The notes: generated by a model from the sequence alone, not told the origin. A stretch of 64,000 bases of DNA from Pseudoselenomonas ruminantium (GCF_900104055.1 NZ_FNJQ01000014.1:1-64000), one strand, 5' to 3'. Shown: positions 35,290 through 45,171, counted from the stretch's first letter. Made by a program: numbers and translations.

Positions 35290-37110
35290 ATGTTAAGTAG
35301 AAGGAATTTTTTACAGTTATTACTGGCAGGCGGCATAACGGCAGCTGTTGATGGTCTGTCCGGAGTAAAGGCTTTGGCTGCAGCAGGTGATACGATACAG
35401 CTTACCATTTTGGGAACCAGCGATGTGCATGGACGGTTTATGCCCTGGGACTATGCTACGGATACGGAGGATCGCTCCGGCAGCTTAGTGCAGTTATATA
35501 CCGCCATAAAGGAGATCCGTCAGGAAACGCCTCATGTCATCTTGGTGGACTGCGGCGATTCTATCCAGGACAACAGTGTGGAGCAGTTCAATACAAAACC
35601 TCATCAGCCTATGATTGTGGCGATGAACGAAATGCACTACGATACATGGACCATGGGCAATCATGAATTCAATTTTGGTTTGGATGTCCTCAAGCATGTA
35701 ACCGACCAGTTCAAGGGTGAAAAACTCTGTGGCAACGTGTACAATGAAGATGGGAGCCGTTACCTGCCTGCATCTGCCATCGTAGAAAAAGCCGGGGTAA
35801 AGGTAGGCATCATCGGCCTGAATACGCCCATGATTGCAGAATTTGAAAAAGATACCGATCATCTGCAAAGTGTAAAGGTAACAAATCCTGCCATAGAAAC
35901 GCGTAAGGTCATTGAAGAATTGAAGGGAAAAGCCGATATCCTGATTGGCGTTATGCACATGGGGCTGGAAAATGAGAATGGTCATCCGGATACCAGTGTC
36001 ACGGATGTTGCCCAAGCTAATCCGGAGCTTACAGCCATTGTTGCCGGCCATATGCACAAAAACGTCAGCAGTGCTATGGTGAATGGCGTACTGATTTCTG
36101 AACCGTACAAATACGGTCAGGTACTTACACGTATTGATTTAACATTGTCCCATAAGGATAAGCGTTGGGAAGTTACGGCAAAGAAAGCACAGACCATTCC
36201 CATGAAGAACTATGACAGTGATGGAAGATTAGTGGAACTTTTGGCGCCCTATCATCTTGAAGCTCGTAGAACAGCCAATGAAGAGATTGGCACAGTTACA
36301 GGCATGAATATGGTTCCGGAAGATTCTATGCCTGGCATTAGCGAAGTGCAGATAACCGATACGCCGTTGACCAATTTTTTCAATGAAGTGCAGCTTTACT
36401 ATAGCGGCGCAGATGTAACTTCGGTGATTATCAGTCGTGATAATGCTCAGATGCTCGTAGGCCCAATCCGGCGCAAAGACATTGCCTTCAATTATCAGTA
36501 TACTGGTGGTGAAACCACTGTCTATGAAATCAGTGGCAGGGACTTGCGCACTTATATGGAATGGTCAGCAGAATATTTCAATCAAAAACAGCCGGGAGAT
36601 ATTGCACCCAGCTACAATCCTGTCCGCCGTGCTTCTAAATACAGCACGAATGATATTTTCGGCGGCGTGAATTATGTAATCGACCTTACCGAACCGGCGG
36701 GCCGCCGTATTAAAGATTTGCGTCTCAAACGCACAGGGAAAGTCATCAAGGATACCGATAAGATCCGGTTGGGAATGAACTCTTATCGCATGAATCAGCT
36801 TACTGCCAAGGGGGGGATCTTTGAAGGTCAGCATTTTCCTCAGCTTTGGACAAGCATTGAAGCCTTCGGTGAAACCGAGGGAACCATCCGCAATATGTCC
36901 ATACGTTATATAAAAGAAGTGAAAAATGGCATTATTGCTGTTAAACCAGTAAATGATTGGCATATTGATGGTTTTGAGCGGAACTCTGAAGCTTATCAAA
37001 AAGCTGCCAAGCTGTTGCGTGAAGGAAAACTTGCGTTGCACAATTCTGTTGATGGGAAGTACACGAACATTGCTTCCATGAATGAAAATGATATAATAAT
37101 GCAACATTAA
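35290..37110 (+). CDS. Tat-exported 5'-nucleotidase / metallophosphatase
   Basis: A 606-residue protein with an N-terminal twin-arginine signal: SRRNFLQ at residues 3-9, a hydrophobic stretch and an Ala-rich cleavage region near residue 32. The phosphoesterase domain shows GTSDVHGRF, VDCGDSIQDN, MGNHEFNFG and AGHMHK, metal ligands of the UshA/CpdB class. A 5'-nucleotidase C-terminal domain follows (VISRDNAQ, ISGRDLRTYMEW). The 2',3'-cyclic phosphodiesterase branch is possible. It was probably exported folded by the TatA/TatC pair at 4399-5404. ATG 35290 follows GGGAGG by 9 nt. Confidence 0.88.
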   Translation: MLSRRNFLQLLLAGGITAAVDGLSGVKALAAAGDTIQLTILGTSDVHGRFMPWDYATDTEDRSGSLVQLYTAIKEIRQETPHVILVDCGDSIQDNSVEQFNTKPHQPMIVAMNEMHYDTWTMGNHEFNFGLDVLKHVTDQFKGEKLCGNVYNEDGSRYLPASAIVEKAGVKVGIIGLNTPMIAEFEKDTDHLQSVKVTNPAIETRKVIEELKGKADILIGVMHMGLENENGHPDTSVTDVAQANPELTAIVAGHMHKNVSSAMVNGVLISEPYKYGQVLTRIDLTLSHKDKRWEVTAKKAQTIPMKNYDSDGRLVELLAPYHLEARRTANEEIGTVTGMNMVPEDSMPGISEVQITDTPLTNFFNEVQLYYSGADVTSVIISRDNAQMLVGPIRRKDIAFNYQYTGGETTVYEISGRDLRTYMEWSAEYFNQKQPGDIAPSYNPVRRASKYSTNDIFGGVNYVIDLTEPAGRRIKDLRLKRTGKVIKDTDKIRLGMNSYRMNQLTAKGGIFEGQHFPQLWTSIEAFGETEGTIRNMSIRYIKEVKNGIIAVKPVNDWHIDGFERNSEAYQKAAKLLREGKLALHNSVDGKYTNIASMNENDIIMQH

Positions 37111-37160
37111 CTGAAATACCGGCTGGATAAGGTGACGATAGGCAGTGGAACAGGTTATTG

Positions 37161-37199
37161 GGGCAGATAAGATTAATTTCTTATCTGCCCTTTATTTTT
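37161..37199 (+). terminator. Terminator after Tat-type nucleotidase
   Basis: GGGCAGATAAG pairs with CTTATCTGCCC around an AT-rich loop, followed by TTTATTTTT. Confidence 0.85.
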
Positions 37200-37337
37200 C
37201 CCTGTCATGGTTTCTGCTTCCTTTCCATCAGGACAGTAGAAATAGTCCGCACTTGCAAAAACAGCATGATTGCAGATGAAAAAATTAAATGGTAAAATGG
37301 AGATAAATTGTTGAGAGCCTGCAGAAAGAGGTACATA

Positions 37338-40166
37338 ATGGAACAATTTATTAAAATCAAGGGCGCACGCGCCCATAACTTGAAGAATATCAATGTGGAT
37401 ATTCCTAGAGATAAATTAGTCGTGGTCACGGGGCTGTCCGGTTCGGGCAAATCTTCGTTGGCCTTTGATACGGTCTATGCCGAAGGGCAGCGGCGCTATG
37501 TGGAGTCGCTGTCTTCCTATGCCCGGCAGTTCCTGGGGCAGATGGATAAGCCCGATGTGGATAATATCGATGGCCTGTCGCCGGCAATCTCCATTGACCA
37601 GAAGACCACGAGCCATAATCCGCGTTCCACGGTGGGCACGGTCACGGAAATCTATGACTATCTGCGCCTGCTCTTTGCCAGAGCCGGACGGCCGCATTGT
37701 CCGAAATGCGGCAAACCGATTACCCAGCAGACCGTGGACCAAATGGTCGATCAGATAAAGGAACTGCCCGAGCGCACGAAGCTGCTGATCATGGCGCAGG
37801 TGGTGCGGGGCAAGAAGGGCGAGCATCGCAAGATTCTCGACCATATCCGTCATGAAGGCTATGTGCGGGTGCGTATTGACGGGGAAATCTTTGATATCAA
37901 CGACGATATCAAGCTGGAGAAGAATAAGAAACATACCATTGAGGTGGTCATTGACCGTCTGGTTGTGCGCGAGGGTATGGACCAGCGGCTGGCCGATTCG
38001 TTGGAAACAGCTTTGAAGCTCGGGGAAGGTGTCGTCTATGTGCAGGTTGTGGACGGCGAAATCTTGATGTTCAGCGAGAATTTTGCCTGTGTGGACTGCG
38101 GCATCAGCCTGCCGGAAATCACGCCGCGCATGTTCTCCTTCAACAGCCCCTTCGGTGCGTGTCCGGTCTGCATGGGGCTGGGCAGTCATATGGAATTTGA
38201 CGAGGAACTCGTGATTCCCGATCCGCGTCTGTCAGTGGCGGGTGGCGTGTTTGCTCCGTTGTCGAAAAATCCGCATTCCTATGCCATGTGTGCCATGGCG
38301 GCGGTGCTGCGCGACTATGGCTGTGATATGGATACACCCTGGCAGGAGCTGGACAAGAAGACACAGAAAGTCCTGCTGCATGGTTCGAAGGATGAGAAGT
38401 TCCGCTTCCACTATGTCAATATGTTCGGGGAGAACAAGGAATACAATGTGGAATTCGAGGGTGTGATGCCGCTTCTTTCCCGTCGCTATCAGGAAACAGA
38501 TTCGGATGAGATGCGGGAGTCCTACGAGAATTATATGACGGAGATTCCGTGTTCGGCCTGCCATGGGGCAAGACTCAAACCGGAAACCCTGTCTGTGCTG
38601 GTGGGCGGCAAGAATATCCATGAAGTCACCAATATGAATATCCGCGAGGCCGAGAGCTTTTTCCAGGATCTGGAATTGACGCCCCGCGAGGCGAAGATTG
38701 CCAGACAGATCCTGAAGGAAATCCATGCGCGGCTGAATTTCCTGCTGAATGTCGGCCTGGACTATCTGACCTTGTCGCGGGCGGCAGGTACGCTATCAGG
38801 CGGCGAAGCCCAGCGCATCCGGCTGGCCACGCAGATTGGCTCGGGGTTGCAGGGGGTGCTCTATGTACTGGATGAACCCAGTATCGGCCTGCATCAGCGG
38901 GACAACAACCGACTGTTGGAAACTCTCAAAAACTTGCGGGATTTGGGCAATACCCTGCTCGTGGTCGAGCATGACGAAGATACCATGTACGCCGCGGACC
39001 ATATCATCGATATCGGCCCCGGTGCTGGTGAGCATGGCGGTCAGGTGGTGGCGCAGGGCACGGCGCAGGAAATCATGCAGGTGCCTGAGTCCGTGACCGG
39101 TCAATACCTGTCCCGCAGGAAATTCATCCCCGTGCCGTCGCGCCGCCGTCCGGGTAATGGCAATTTCCTTGAAGTGGTTGGTGCGGCCGAAAACAATCTC
39201 AAGGATATCAGTGTGAAATTCCCCTTGGGAACGCTGACGCTGGTAACAGGTGTATCCGGCTCGGGCAAGAGTACATTGGTCAATGAGATTCTCTATAAGG
39301 GCATTGCCTCAAGGCTCTATCATGCCAAGGGCAAACCGGGCAAGCATAAGAAGATCAAGGGACTTGAACATATCGACAAGATCATCGATATCGACCAGCA
39401 GCCTATTGGCCGTACGCCGCGTTCCAACCCCGCCACCTATACCGGCGTATTCGATGCCATCCGCGAGCTGTTCAGCCAGACCAGCGAAGCCAAGGTGCGG
39501 GGGTACAAGCCCGGGCGCTTCAGCTTCAATGTCAAGGGCGGGCGCTGCGAGGCCTGCAAGGGCGATGGCATCTTGAAAATCGAAATGCACTTCCTGCCCG
39601 ATGTCTATGTGCCCTGCGAAGTCTGCAAGGGAGCGCGTTACAACCGGGAAACCTTGGAAGTCCGCTATAAGGGCAAGACCATTGCCGATGTGCTCGATAT
39701 GACCATCGATGAAGCGGTGGTGTTCTTTGCCAATGTGCCGCGCATTGCCCGCAAGCTGCAGATCATTCAGGATGTGGGCCTGGGCTATATCAAATTGGGC
39801 CAGCCGGCTACTACCCTGTCCGGTGGCGAGGCTCAGCGCGTGAAGCTGGCGACAGAACTTTCCCGCCGCAGTACGGGCAAGACCCTTTACATTTTGGACG
39901 AACCCACCACGGGGTTGCATTCTGCCGATATCCATAAGCTGCTGGGGATTTTGCAGCGGCTGGTGGATGGGGGCGATACCGTCGTGGTCATTGAGCATAA
40001 TCTCGATGTGATTAAGACGGCGGATTATATTATCGACCTGGGGCCTGAAGGGGGAGATAAGGGAGGCACCATTGTGGCCTCTGGCAGACCCGAAGATATC
40101 GTGAAGGTTCCGGCGTCTTACACTGGGAAATTCCTGAAACCCTTGCTTGAAGAGAAGAATGAATAA
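37338..40166 (+). CDS. uvrA: Excinuclease ABC subunit A
   Basis: UvrA is the ATPase dimer that finds bulky DNA lesions and hands them to UvrB. The 942-residue protein holds two ABC ATPase modules with Walker [13 protein letters not shown] and [12 protein letters not shown] and signature LSGGEAQR in each half. Zinc-binding cysteine sets are CPKCGK, CVDCG with CPVCMGLG, and CEACKGDG with [13 protein letters not shown] 37338 follows AAAGAGG by 8 nt; an upstream in-frame start at 37308 has no site. The stop is about 20 bp before the large inverted repeat at 40187. Confidence 0.98.
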   Translation: MEQFIKIKGARAHNLKNINVDIPRDKLVVVTGLSGSGKSSLAFDTVYAEGQRRYVESLSSYARQFLGQMDKPDVDNIDGLSPAISIDQKTTSHNPRSTVGTVTEIYDYLRLLFARAGRPHCPKCGKPITQQTVDQMVDQIKELPERTKLLIMAQVVRGKKGEHRKILDHIRHEGYVRVRIDGEIFDINDDIKLEKNKKHTIEVVIDRLVVREGMDQRLADSLETALKLGEGVVYVQVVDGEILMFSENFACVDCGISLPEITPRMFSFNSPFGACPVCMGLGSHMEFDEELVIPDPRLSVAGGVFAPLSKNPHSYAMCAMAAVLRDYGCDMDTPWQELDKKTQKVLLHGSKDEKFRFHYVNMFGENKEYNVEFEGVMPLLSRRYQETDSDEMRESYENYMTEIPCSACHGARLKPETLSVLVGGKNIHEVTNMNIREAESFFQDLELTPREAKIARQILKEIHARLNFLLNVGLDYLTLSRAAGTLSGGEAQRIRLATQIGSGLQGVLYVLDEPSIGLHQRDNNRLLETLKNLRDLGNTLLVVEHDEDTMYAADHIIDIGPGAGEHGGQVVAQGTAQEIMQVPESVTGQYLSRRKFIPVPSRRRPGNGNFLEVVGAAENNLKDISVKFPLGTLTLVTGVSGSGKSTLVNEILYKGIASRLYHAKGKPGKHKKIKGLEHIDKIIDIDQQPIGRTPRSNPATYTGVFDAIRELFSQTSEAKVRGYKPGRFSFNVKGGRCEACKGDGILKIEMHFLPDVYVPCEVCKGARYNRETLEVRYKGKTIADVLDMTIDEAVVFFANVPRIARKLQIIQDVGLGYIKLGQPATTLSGGEAQRVKLATELSRRSTGKTLYILDEPTTGLHSADIHKLLGILQRLVDGGDTVVVIEHNLDVIKTADYIIDLGPEGGDKGGTIVASGRPEDIVKVPASYTGKFLKPLLEEKNE

Positions 40167-40186
40167 TAATTCGCACCATTGATTCG

Positions 40187-40406
40187 TGGCATATGACGCG
40201 GGGCCGGGGCATTGGCTGTTCTTCGCTATGGTGCTTAGCTAAAACCGATTTTTGCCTTTCAATTCAGTATCTGTAAAAGTCAAAACTCGCTGCGCTCAGA
40301 CAGCAGACTTTTACAGATAGAACGGATGTAGGCAAAAATCGGTTTTTTTACGCTAAGCACCATACGCTGCAGACAGTCAATGCCCCGGTCCCGCTTAGTA
40401 TGCGAC
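40187..40406. repeat. Very large three-tier inverted repeat downstream of uvrA
   Basis: Three nested stems stack into one ~220 bp imperfect palindrome. The outer stem is 40187-40215 with 40379-40406, the middle 40227-40258 with 40330-40364, and the inner 40266-40281 with 40307-40322, around a ~25 nt GC-rich loop. More than 70 base pairs form with small bulges. No open frame is convincing. It is unrelated in sequence to elements A and B. It may end uvrA transcription, be a decayed mobile element or a structured RNA. From 40407 to 40595 I see only AT-rich leader sequence. Confidence 0.85.
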
Positions 40407-40595
40407 GGAACGCAGTGGGGGATTGACATGTCAAATTTTAGCTTTTGGGTGCTTTTATGTTAGGAATAGACGGGAAAATAGTGATTAAGTTTCCTTGTTT
40501 TTTTACGATATATCGGATGTAAGGGATTATGGTCGTTTGAGGAAGGAGCCTGAATAGCAGAATACTGGTAACAAAGTTGAAAAGGAGGGCTTATT

Positions 40596-42554
40596 TTGCG
40601 GGAAAAACTGACGGTTGAGAAGAAGAATGCAACGGTCCAGACGGCGAAAAGGAATGCAGCGGTTTATGAGCAGCTGGATTTCCACGACAAGCGCGAAGGG
40701 GAGTTTGCGCGGCGGGGATTGCTGGCGGCGCCGGAGGCTTTGGAAATCCGCAATGCAGACGGAGAGGTGGTCTGGAGCCAGGCTGCTTATGCCTTTTTGG
40801 ACGAGATGAAGAAAGCACCTGACACAGCGAATCCGAGCCTCTGGGAAAATACGAAGAACAATCATATCGCGGGGCTTTTTGAGGTCACCAAGGGCATCTA
40901 TCAGGTGCGGGGCTTTGATATGGCCAATGTGACATTGATTGCCGGAGATACAGGCTGGATTGTCTTCGATACCTCCATGGCGGTGGAGACGGCAAAGGCA
41001 GCCATGGAGTTAGTGGAGAAGCATTTGGGCAAGCGCCCTGTCAAGGCTGTTGTCATTTCTCATCCCCATATCGACCATTTTGGCGGCATCAAGGCCTTCC
41101 TGACCGACGAGGAAGCGGCGGACCGCTCCCTGCCCATTGATGAGCAGATTGCCAGCGGTAAGATTCCCGTCATCGTGCCCCAGGGCTTTACCAAGTCCGC
41201 CATGGAGGAAAATCTCTACGCAGGCAGAGCCATGAGCCGGCGGGCGGGGTATCAGTACGGCGTTTTCCTGGAAAAGGGGCCAAAGGGCGGTCTGGGTATC
41301 GGCATTGGCATGGGGCAGACCCGGCGGGCCACCTCTTCCTTTATCCTGCCCACCTGGGAAATCAAGGAAACCGGGGCGACTATCATCATCGACGGGGTGG
41401 AGATGGAATTTCAGATGACGCCGGGGACGGAAGCGCCGGCGGAGATGAATACGTATTTTCCGCAGAAAAAAGCCCTGTGGCTGGCGGAAAACTGCACCTG
41501 TACCCTGCATAATCTCTATACCCTGCGGGGAGCTCAGGTTCGGGACGGCAATGCCTGGGCCAAGTACATCATGGAAGCGGCAGCCCTTTACGGCGACAAG
41601 ACCGAAGTGACCTTCCAGTCCCATAACTGGCCCCATTGGGGGAAGGATTTGATTCGCGATTACCTGCTGGATACGGCGGCGGTCTATAAATTCATCAACG
41701 ATGAGACATTGGCTCTATTGAATCTGGGGTACACTGCTGACGAAATCGCCCATATCATCGAGCTTACGCCTATGCTGGCGAAAAACTGGTACACCCGCCA
41801 GTATTATGGCACGGTGTCCCATGATGCCAAGGCGGTCTATCAGAAATTCATGGGCTGGTATGATGCCAATCCCATTCATCTGCACAAGCTGCCGCCGGAG
41901 GAGAGCGGAAAAAAGTGGGCTCAGTACCTGGGCCTGGGCAGCGTGGAAGCTGTTTTGGAAAAGGCCCGGCAGGACTTTGAGGCTGGGGAATATCAGTGGG
42001 TGGCGGAGCTGACCAATAAGCTGGTCTTTGCCGACCCCGGGAATACCGAGGCCCGTCGGCTCTGTGCCGATGCCTTTGAACAGCTGGGTTATCAGGCGGA
42101 ATCTGGCCCCTGGCGCAACTGCTATCTGACGGGAGCCGTGGAACTGCGTCATGGCAATTTGATGTTGAAGATACCCAATCGCCCCGGTTTTGGTGGCGAT
42201 ATGATGGAAAACCTCACCCCGGAAATGGCCTTTGATTATATGGGGATTTTGCTGGATAGGCAGGCCACGGCAGAGGAGAATGCTGCCATCCGCTTCGAGC
42301 TTACCGATATCAAGGAAACGTATACTGCCTATCTGCGTTACGGCGTGCTGCTCTACGCCAAAGAAGCACGGCCGGTGGATACTGTGGTGAAGTGTCCTGC
42401 CAAGGCCCTGTTGCTGATGATGGCAGGGATGGCGGACAAATTCCGCCAGGCAGCGGAGATTACGGGAGATGCTGCTCCTATGGAGCTTTTGATGCAGTCC
42501 TTGAACCGCTTCGTGGGCGGCAAGCCCGGGGATTTCAATATTGTGGAGCCATGA
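40596..42554 (+). CDS. Alkyl/aryl-sulfatase, metallo-beta-lactamase fold (SdsA-like)
   Basis: The 652-residue protein matches the linear alkylsulfatase family. A zinc motif SHPHIDHFGG is near residue 152. The family-typical HNLYTLRGAQVRD block follows near 305, then a helical dimerisation region, and an SCP2-like domain in the last ~120 residues. These enzymes cleave sulfate from alkyl sulfates. No signal peptide is seen, unlike some secreted homologues, so it may act in the cytoplasm. TTG 40596 follows AAAGGAGGGC. It is followed by a membrane protein and a symporter, possibly one operon. Confidence 0.88.
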   Translation: MREKLTVEKKNATVQTAKRNAAVYEQLDFHDKREGEFARRGLLAAPEALEIRNADGEVVWSQAAYAFLDEMKKAPDTANPSLWENTKNNHIAGLFEVTKGIYQVRGFDMANVTLIAGDTGWIVFDTSMAVETAKAAMELVEKHLGKRPVKAVVISHPHIDHFGGIKAFLTDEEAADRSLPIDEQIASGKIPVIVPQGFTKSAMEENLYAGRAMSRRAGYQYGVFLEKGPKGGLGIGIGMGQTRRATSSFILPTWEIKETGATIIIDGVEMEFQMTPGTEAPAEMNTYFPQKKALWLAENCTCTLHNLYTLRGAQVRDGNAWAKYIMEAAALYGDKTEVTFQSHNWPHWGKDLIRDYLLDTAAVYKFINDETLALLNLGYTADEIAHIIELTPMLAKNWYTRQYYGTVSHDAKAVYQKFMGWYDANPIHLHKLPPEESGKKWAQYLGLGSVEAVLEKARQDFEAGEYQWVAELTNKLVFADPGNTEARRLCADAFEQLGYQAESGPWRNCYLTGAVELRHGNLMLKIPNRPGFGGDMMENLTPEMAFDYMGILLDRQATAEENAAIRFELTDIKETYTAYLRYGVLLYAKEARPVDTVVKCPAKALLLMMAGMADKFRQAAEITGDAAPMELLMQSLNRFVGGKPGDFNIVEP

Positions 42555-42567
42555 GTGGGGGTACGCT

Positions 42568-43038
42568 ATGTCTGAGTTTATGGAGTATTACAATCCGACG
42601 AAGCTCTTTATTGTCGGCAAGGTTATGTTTGTGCTGAATCTCGCCATATTCCTGCGTAATCTCTGGCGGTTGCCACCGGTTATCGCTGTACTGCTATTGA
42701 TTGCCACCCTGTCCTGTTCCCTGCCGATTTTGTTCCGCCATCGTCAGCAAAGCATCGGCGATACTGTGTTTTTCAAGCGCATCATCCTGCCAGGCTTTTT
42801 GGGGCTGACGTTATCCATCCTGCTGATTGCAGGACTGGTGGACTGGGCACGGCTGCCTTATGGTCTGAGCCATCGGGAGGCTATGGGGCTGTTCTTTGAA
42901 AGCAAGGGAATGTTCTTCCTGGTCATGTCCAACGTGGCTCTGGTGCAGATGGTGTTGCAGGAGGCCATACCAAAGGGCGAGCGCAAGCCTTATCTCTTGT
43001 TGTTGGTCCTGCCGTTGGCTCTGTTGTTGTTCGTATAA
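42568..43038 (+). CDS. Small membrane protein of unknown function
   Basis: I do not recognise a family. The 156-residue product has about four to five hydrophobic helices, with a central charged stretch (RHRQQSIGDTVFFKR) and a short loop containing KGERKPY before the last helix. It starts at ATG 42568, 13 nt after the sulfatase stop, and ends 33 nt before the symporter gene, so it is probably cotranscribed with both. A supporting role in the membrane for either neighbour is conceivable but unsupported. Confidence 0.6.
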   Translation: MSEFMEYYNPTKLFIVGKVMFVLNLAIFLRNLWRLPPVIAVLLLIATLSCSLPILFRHRQQSIGDTVFFKRIILPGFLGLTLSILLIAGLVDWARLPYGLSHREAMGLFFESKGMFFLVMSNVALVQMVLQEAIPKGERKPYLLLLVLPLALLLFV

Positions 43039-43071
43039 GGGGATATAGATGAAATATGAGGAGGGGAAGGA

Positions 43072-44700
43072 ATGTTTGAGAGATGGCGTACTTTTGAACT
43101 GACAGCAGAGACTTTTCGACAAACCATCGCAGCTATCGGTGAGTCTCTGCAAAAAATAGGCGTATCGGAGCGGGAGGCAGAAACAGCCAGGCAGCTGTTG
43201 GAGCATATCTATTCGCTTCAGCTTTCCTTGCGCCCGGAAGTTCACGTTAAGGTCTATCTGCAGAAACACTTTGGTGATATTTCCGTGCGCATGGAAACCA
43301 TTGGCAAAGCCTATAATCCATTGCAGCTTTTATCGGAATGGAATGAAGATGATCCGGATTATCAGCGGACGATCGTGCTGAAATCCCAAAAGGAAATGCT
43401 TTCCTATACCCATAGCAATGGCAAGAATATCGTCACCATCAAGGTACATGAAGCAGGCAACAAGCAGATCCGTTATACGCTGTTTGCCATGTTCATGGGC
43501 ATCCTGGCCGGAGCCCTTATCCAGGAAATGCTTTCGTCGGATTTCATTACTATGCTGAACAAGAACATCATCAGCAGCCTCCGGACGATGTTCCTCAATT
43601 CCCTGAATATGATGATTGCGCCAGTGGTGTTCTTCTCCATTATCTCAGGCCTGACCAGCATATCCAATGCTTCGGACATCGGGCGCATTGGCGGTAAGCT
43701 GGTGGGGACCTATATGTGTACCACCATAATTGCTACAACGCTCAGCATTATCATCGGCTTGTTCATGTTTCACGGCGGCGTGCCACAGATGGGGACGGTC
43801 AGTGGCGGCGGAGAAAGGGTGAGCATCTCTCTGCTGGATATGCTTGTGAACGTGGTGCCGGAAAATCTGGTGGCTCCCATTGTGAATCGGGATATGCTGC
43901 AGATTATTTTCGTCTCTGTGTTGTTCGGCATAACCATCAATATGCTGGGAGAAAAAGCGCAGCTTCTGAAAAACTTCATTGAAACCATGAATACCTTCTG
44001 CCTGCGCGTCATCACTTTATTGGCACAGTTTATTCCGCTGATTGCCTTCCTGTCCATGATGGCTTTGATGTTCACGGTAGGTACGGATTCCCTGTTATTA
44101 TTGGGACGCGTGCTGCTGGGGCAGTTCATCGGCGCCATAGCGATGCTGGGCGTCTATGCCGCCGTTATGATACTGATGGGGAAAATCTCTCCTATGCCAT
44201 TTTTAAGAAAAATCGGCAGCTTTGTGCCAGTGGCCATTTCCATGGGCAGCAGCACCGCAGCTATGCCCTTTACCATGCGTTTCTGCACGGAAAAGATGGG
44301 AGTTTCACCACGGCTGTCCTCTTTTTCCATTCCCTTGGGGGCTACGGTCAATATGGACGGCGGCTGTTTCTATTTTTCCATTCAGGCGATTTTGTTGGCG
44401 AAAATGTACGGCTTGGAAATGACACCAGCTTTCATTGGGGCGCTGTTCGTTACGGTTGTGGCTCTGTCCATCGGCGCGCCTGGGGTGCCGGGCGGCTCCT
44501 TTGTCTGCCTGACCTCCATTATCGTATCCTTCGGCCTACCTGTGGAAGCATCGGCCATTGTGCTGGGAATTGATCCGCTGACCTCCATGTTCCGTACTAC
44601 CATCAATACCATTGGTGATATTGCGGTGACCACGGCTTTGTCCCAAAATGAAAACATGTTGGATAAAGCCACCTATATGCACACAGAACATGCTGCTTAA
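43072..44700 (+). CDS. Dicarboxylate/amino acid:cation symporter with N-terminal extra domain
   Basis: Residues about 140-542 are a DAACS/GltP-type symporter with eight-helix layout, including the SSTAAMPFTMRF serine-rich loop, ATVNMDGGCFYFSIQAILLA and the substrate-site GIDPLTSMFRTTINTIGD. Residues 1-135 are an unusual soluble domain. Its pattern (LLEHI near 43, then VHVKVYLQKHFGDISVRMETIGKAYNPL, then NGKNIVTIKV) looks like a degenerate GHKL/anti-sigma-type ATPase fold lacking the usual Asn of the N-box. That reading is inference. Typical DAACS proteins are about 400-430 residues. ATG follows GAGGGGAAGGA. Confidence 0.85.
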   Translation: MFERWRTFELTAETFRQTIAAIGESLQKIGVSEREAETARQLLEHIYSLQLSLRPEVHVKVYLQKHFGDISVRMETIGKAYNPLQLLSEWNEDDPDYQRTIVLKSQKEMLSYTHSNGKNIVTIKVHEAGNKQIRYTLFAMFMGILAGALIQEMLSSDFITMLNKNIISSLRTMFLNSLNMMIAPVVFFSIISGLTSISNASDIGRIGGKLVGTYMCTTIIATTLSIIIGLFMFHGGVPQMGTVSGGGERVSISLLDMLVNVVPENLVAPIVNRDMLQIIFVSVLFGITINMLGEKAQLLKNFIETMNTFCLRVITLLAQFIPLIAFLSMMALMFTVGTDSLLLLGRVLLGQFIGAIAMLGVYAAVMILMGKISPMPFLRKIGSFVPVAISMGSSTAAMPFTMRFCTEKMGVSPRLSSFSIPLGATVNMDGGCFYFSIQAILLAKMYGLEMTPAFIGALFVTVVALSIGAPGVPGGSFVCLTSIIVSFGLPVEASAIVLGIDPLTSMFRTTINTIGDIAVTTALSQNENMLDKATYMHTEHAA

Positions 44701-44715
44701 TCCTTCACATAATAT

Positions 44716-44763
44716 AAAGACGTTCCACAAGAGAAGCTTATCCTCTGTGGAACGTCTTTTGTG
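44716..44763 (+). terminator. Terminator after symporter gene
   Basis: AAAGACGTTCCACA pairs with TGTGGAACGTCTTT, followed by T residues. Confidence 0.88.
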
Positions 44764-44800
44764 GGTTATGTTATAATGAAGATATCATATTGGAGAAAAG

Positions 44801-45026
44801 GTGATAGATTTGCAGACAGTCAGCAATGTATTGAATTTGGTGAAGGCAGCAATCCTGCCTGCTTTGGCGAAGGCTCGTGTAGTGGTGGATGCCACAGCGG
44901 GCAATGGGTATGCTGGAAGAATTTCTGCAACATTTGCCACGAAAGATCTATACGGCAGGCTGTTATCGCCTGCTGAATCATGCACGGACAGCACCGTATG
45001 CCTATGTGGTGGAAAAAGTAAAATGA
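44801..45026 (+). pseudogene. Decayed copy of YtqB-like methyltransferase gene (internal deletion)
   Basis: The first ~33 codons match the start of the intact gene at 46844 (LQTVSNVLNLVKAAILPAL, then VVDATAGNG). The sequence then jumps to the last 38 codons, in another frame from 44910 (MLEEFLQHLPRK, then GCYRLLNHARTAPYAYVVEKVK) up to TGA 45024-45026. About 345 bp corresponding to 46942-47286 are missing and the join is out of frame. A TATAAT (44772-44777) and a GGAGAAAAGG ribosome site remain, so it may still be transcribed. From 45027 to 45165 there is no gene, apart from a G9 tract at 45110-45118. Confidence 0.9.
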
Positions 45027-45165
45027 GAGCCAAATTAGTGTTTACTGAAAATAATCTGAAATTGTGTAAAAAAATGAGAATGAAGGAGAAAATGTATGAT
45101 AATCCACCCGGGGGGGGGACATGTGTACCTGAGTGAGGCTTGATTATCCACAATATACAGAATAT

Positions 45166-45171
45166 TATAAT
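45166..45171 (+). promoter_or_regulatory. Putative -10 box for SLH porin gene
   Basis: TATAAT at 45166-45171, about 97 nt upstream of the porin start codon. The best -35 candidate, TTGATT at 45140, is 20 nt away, so the call is tentative. Confidence 0.4.
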
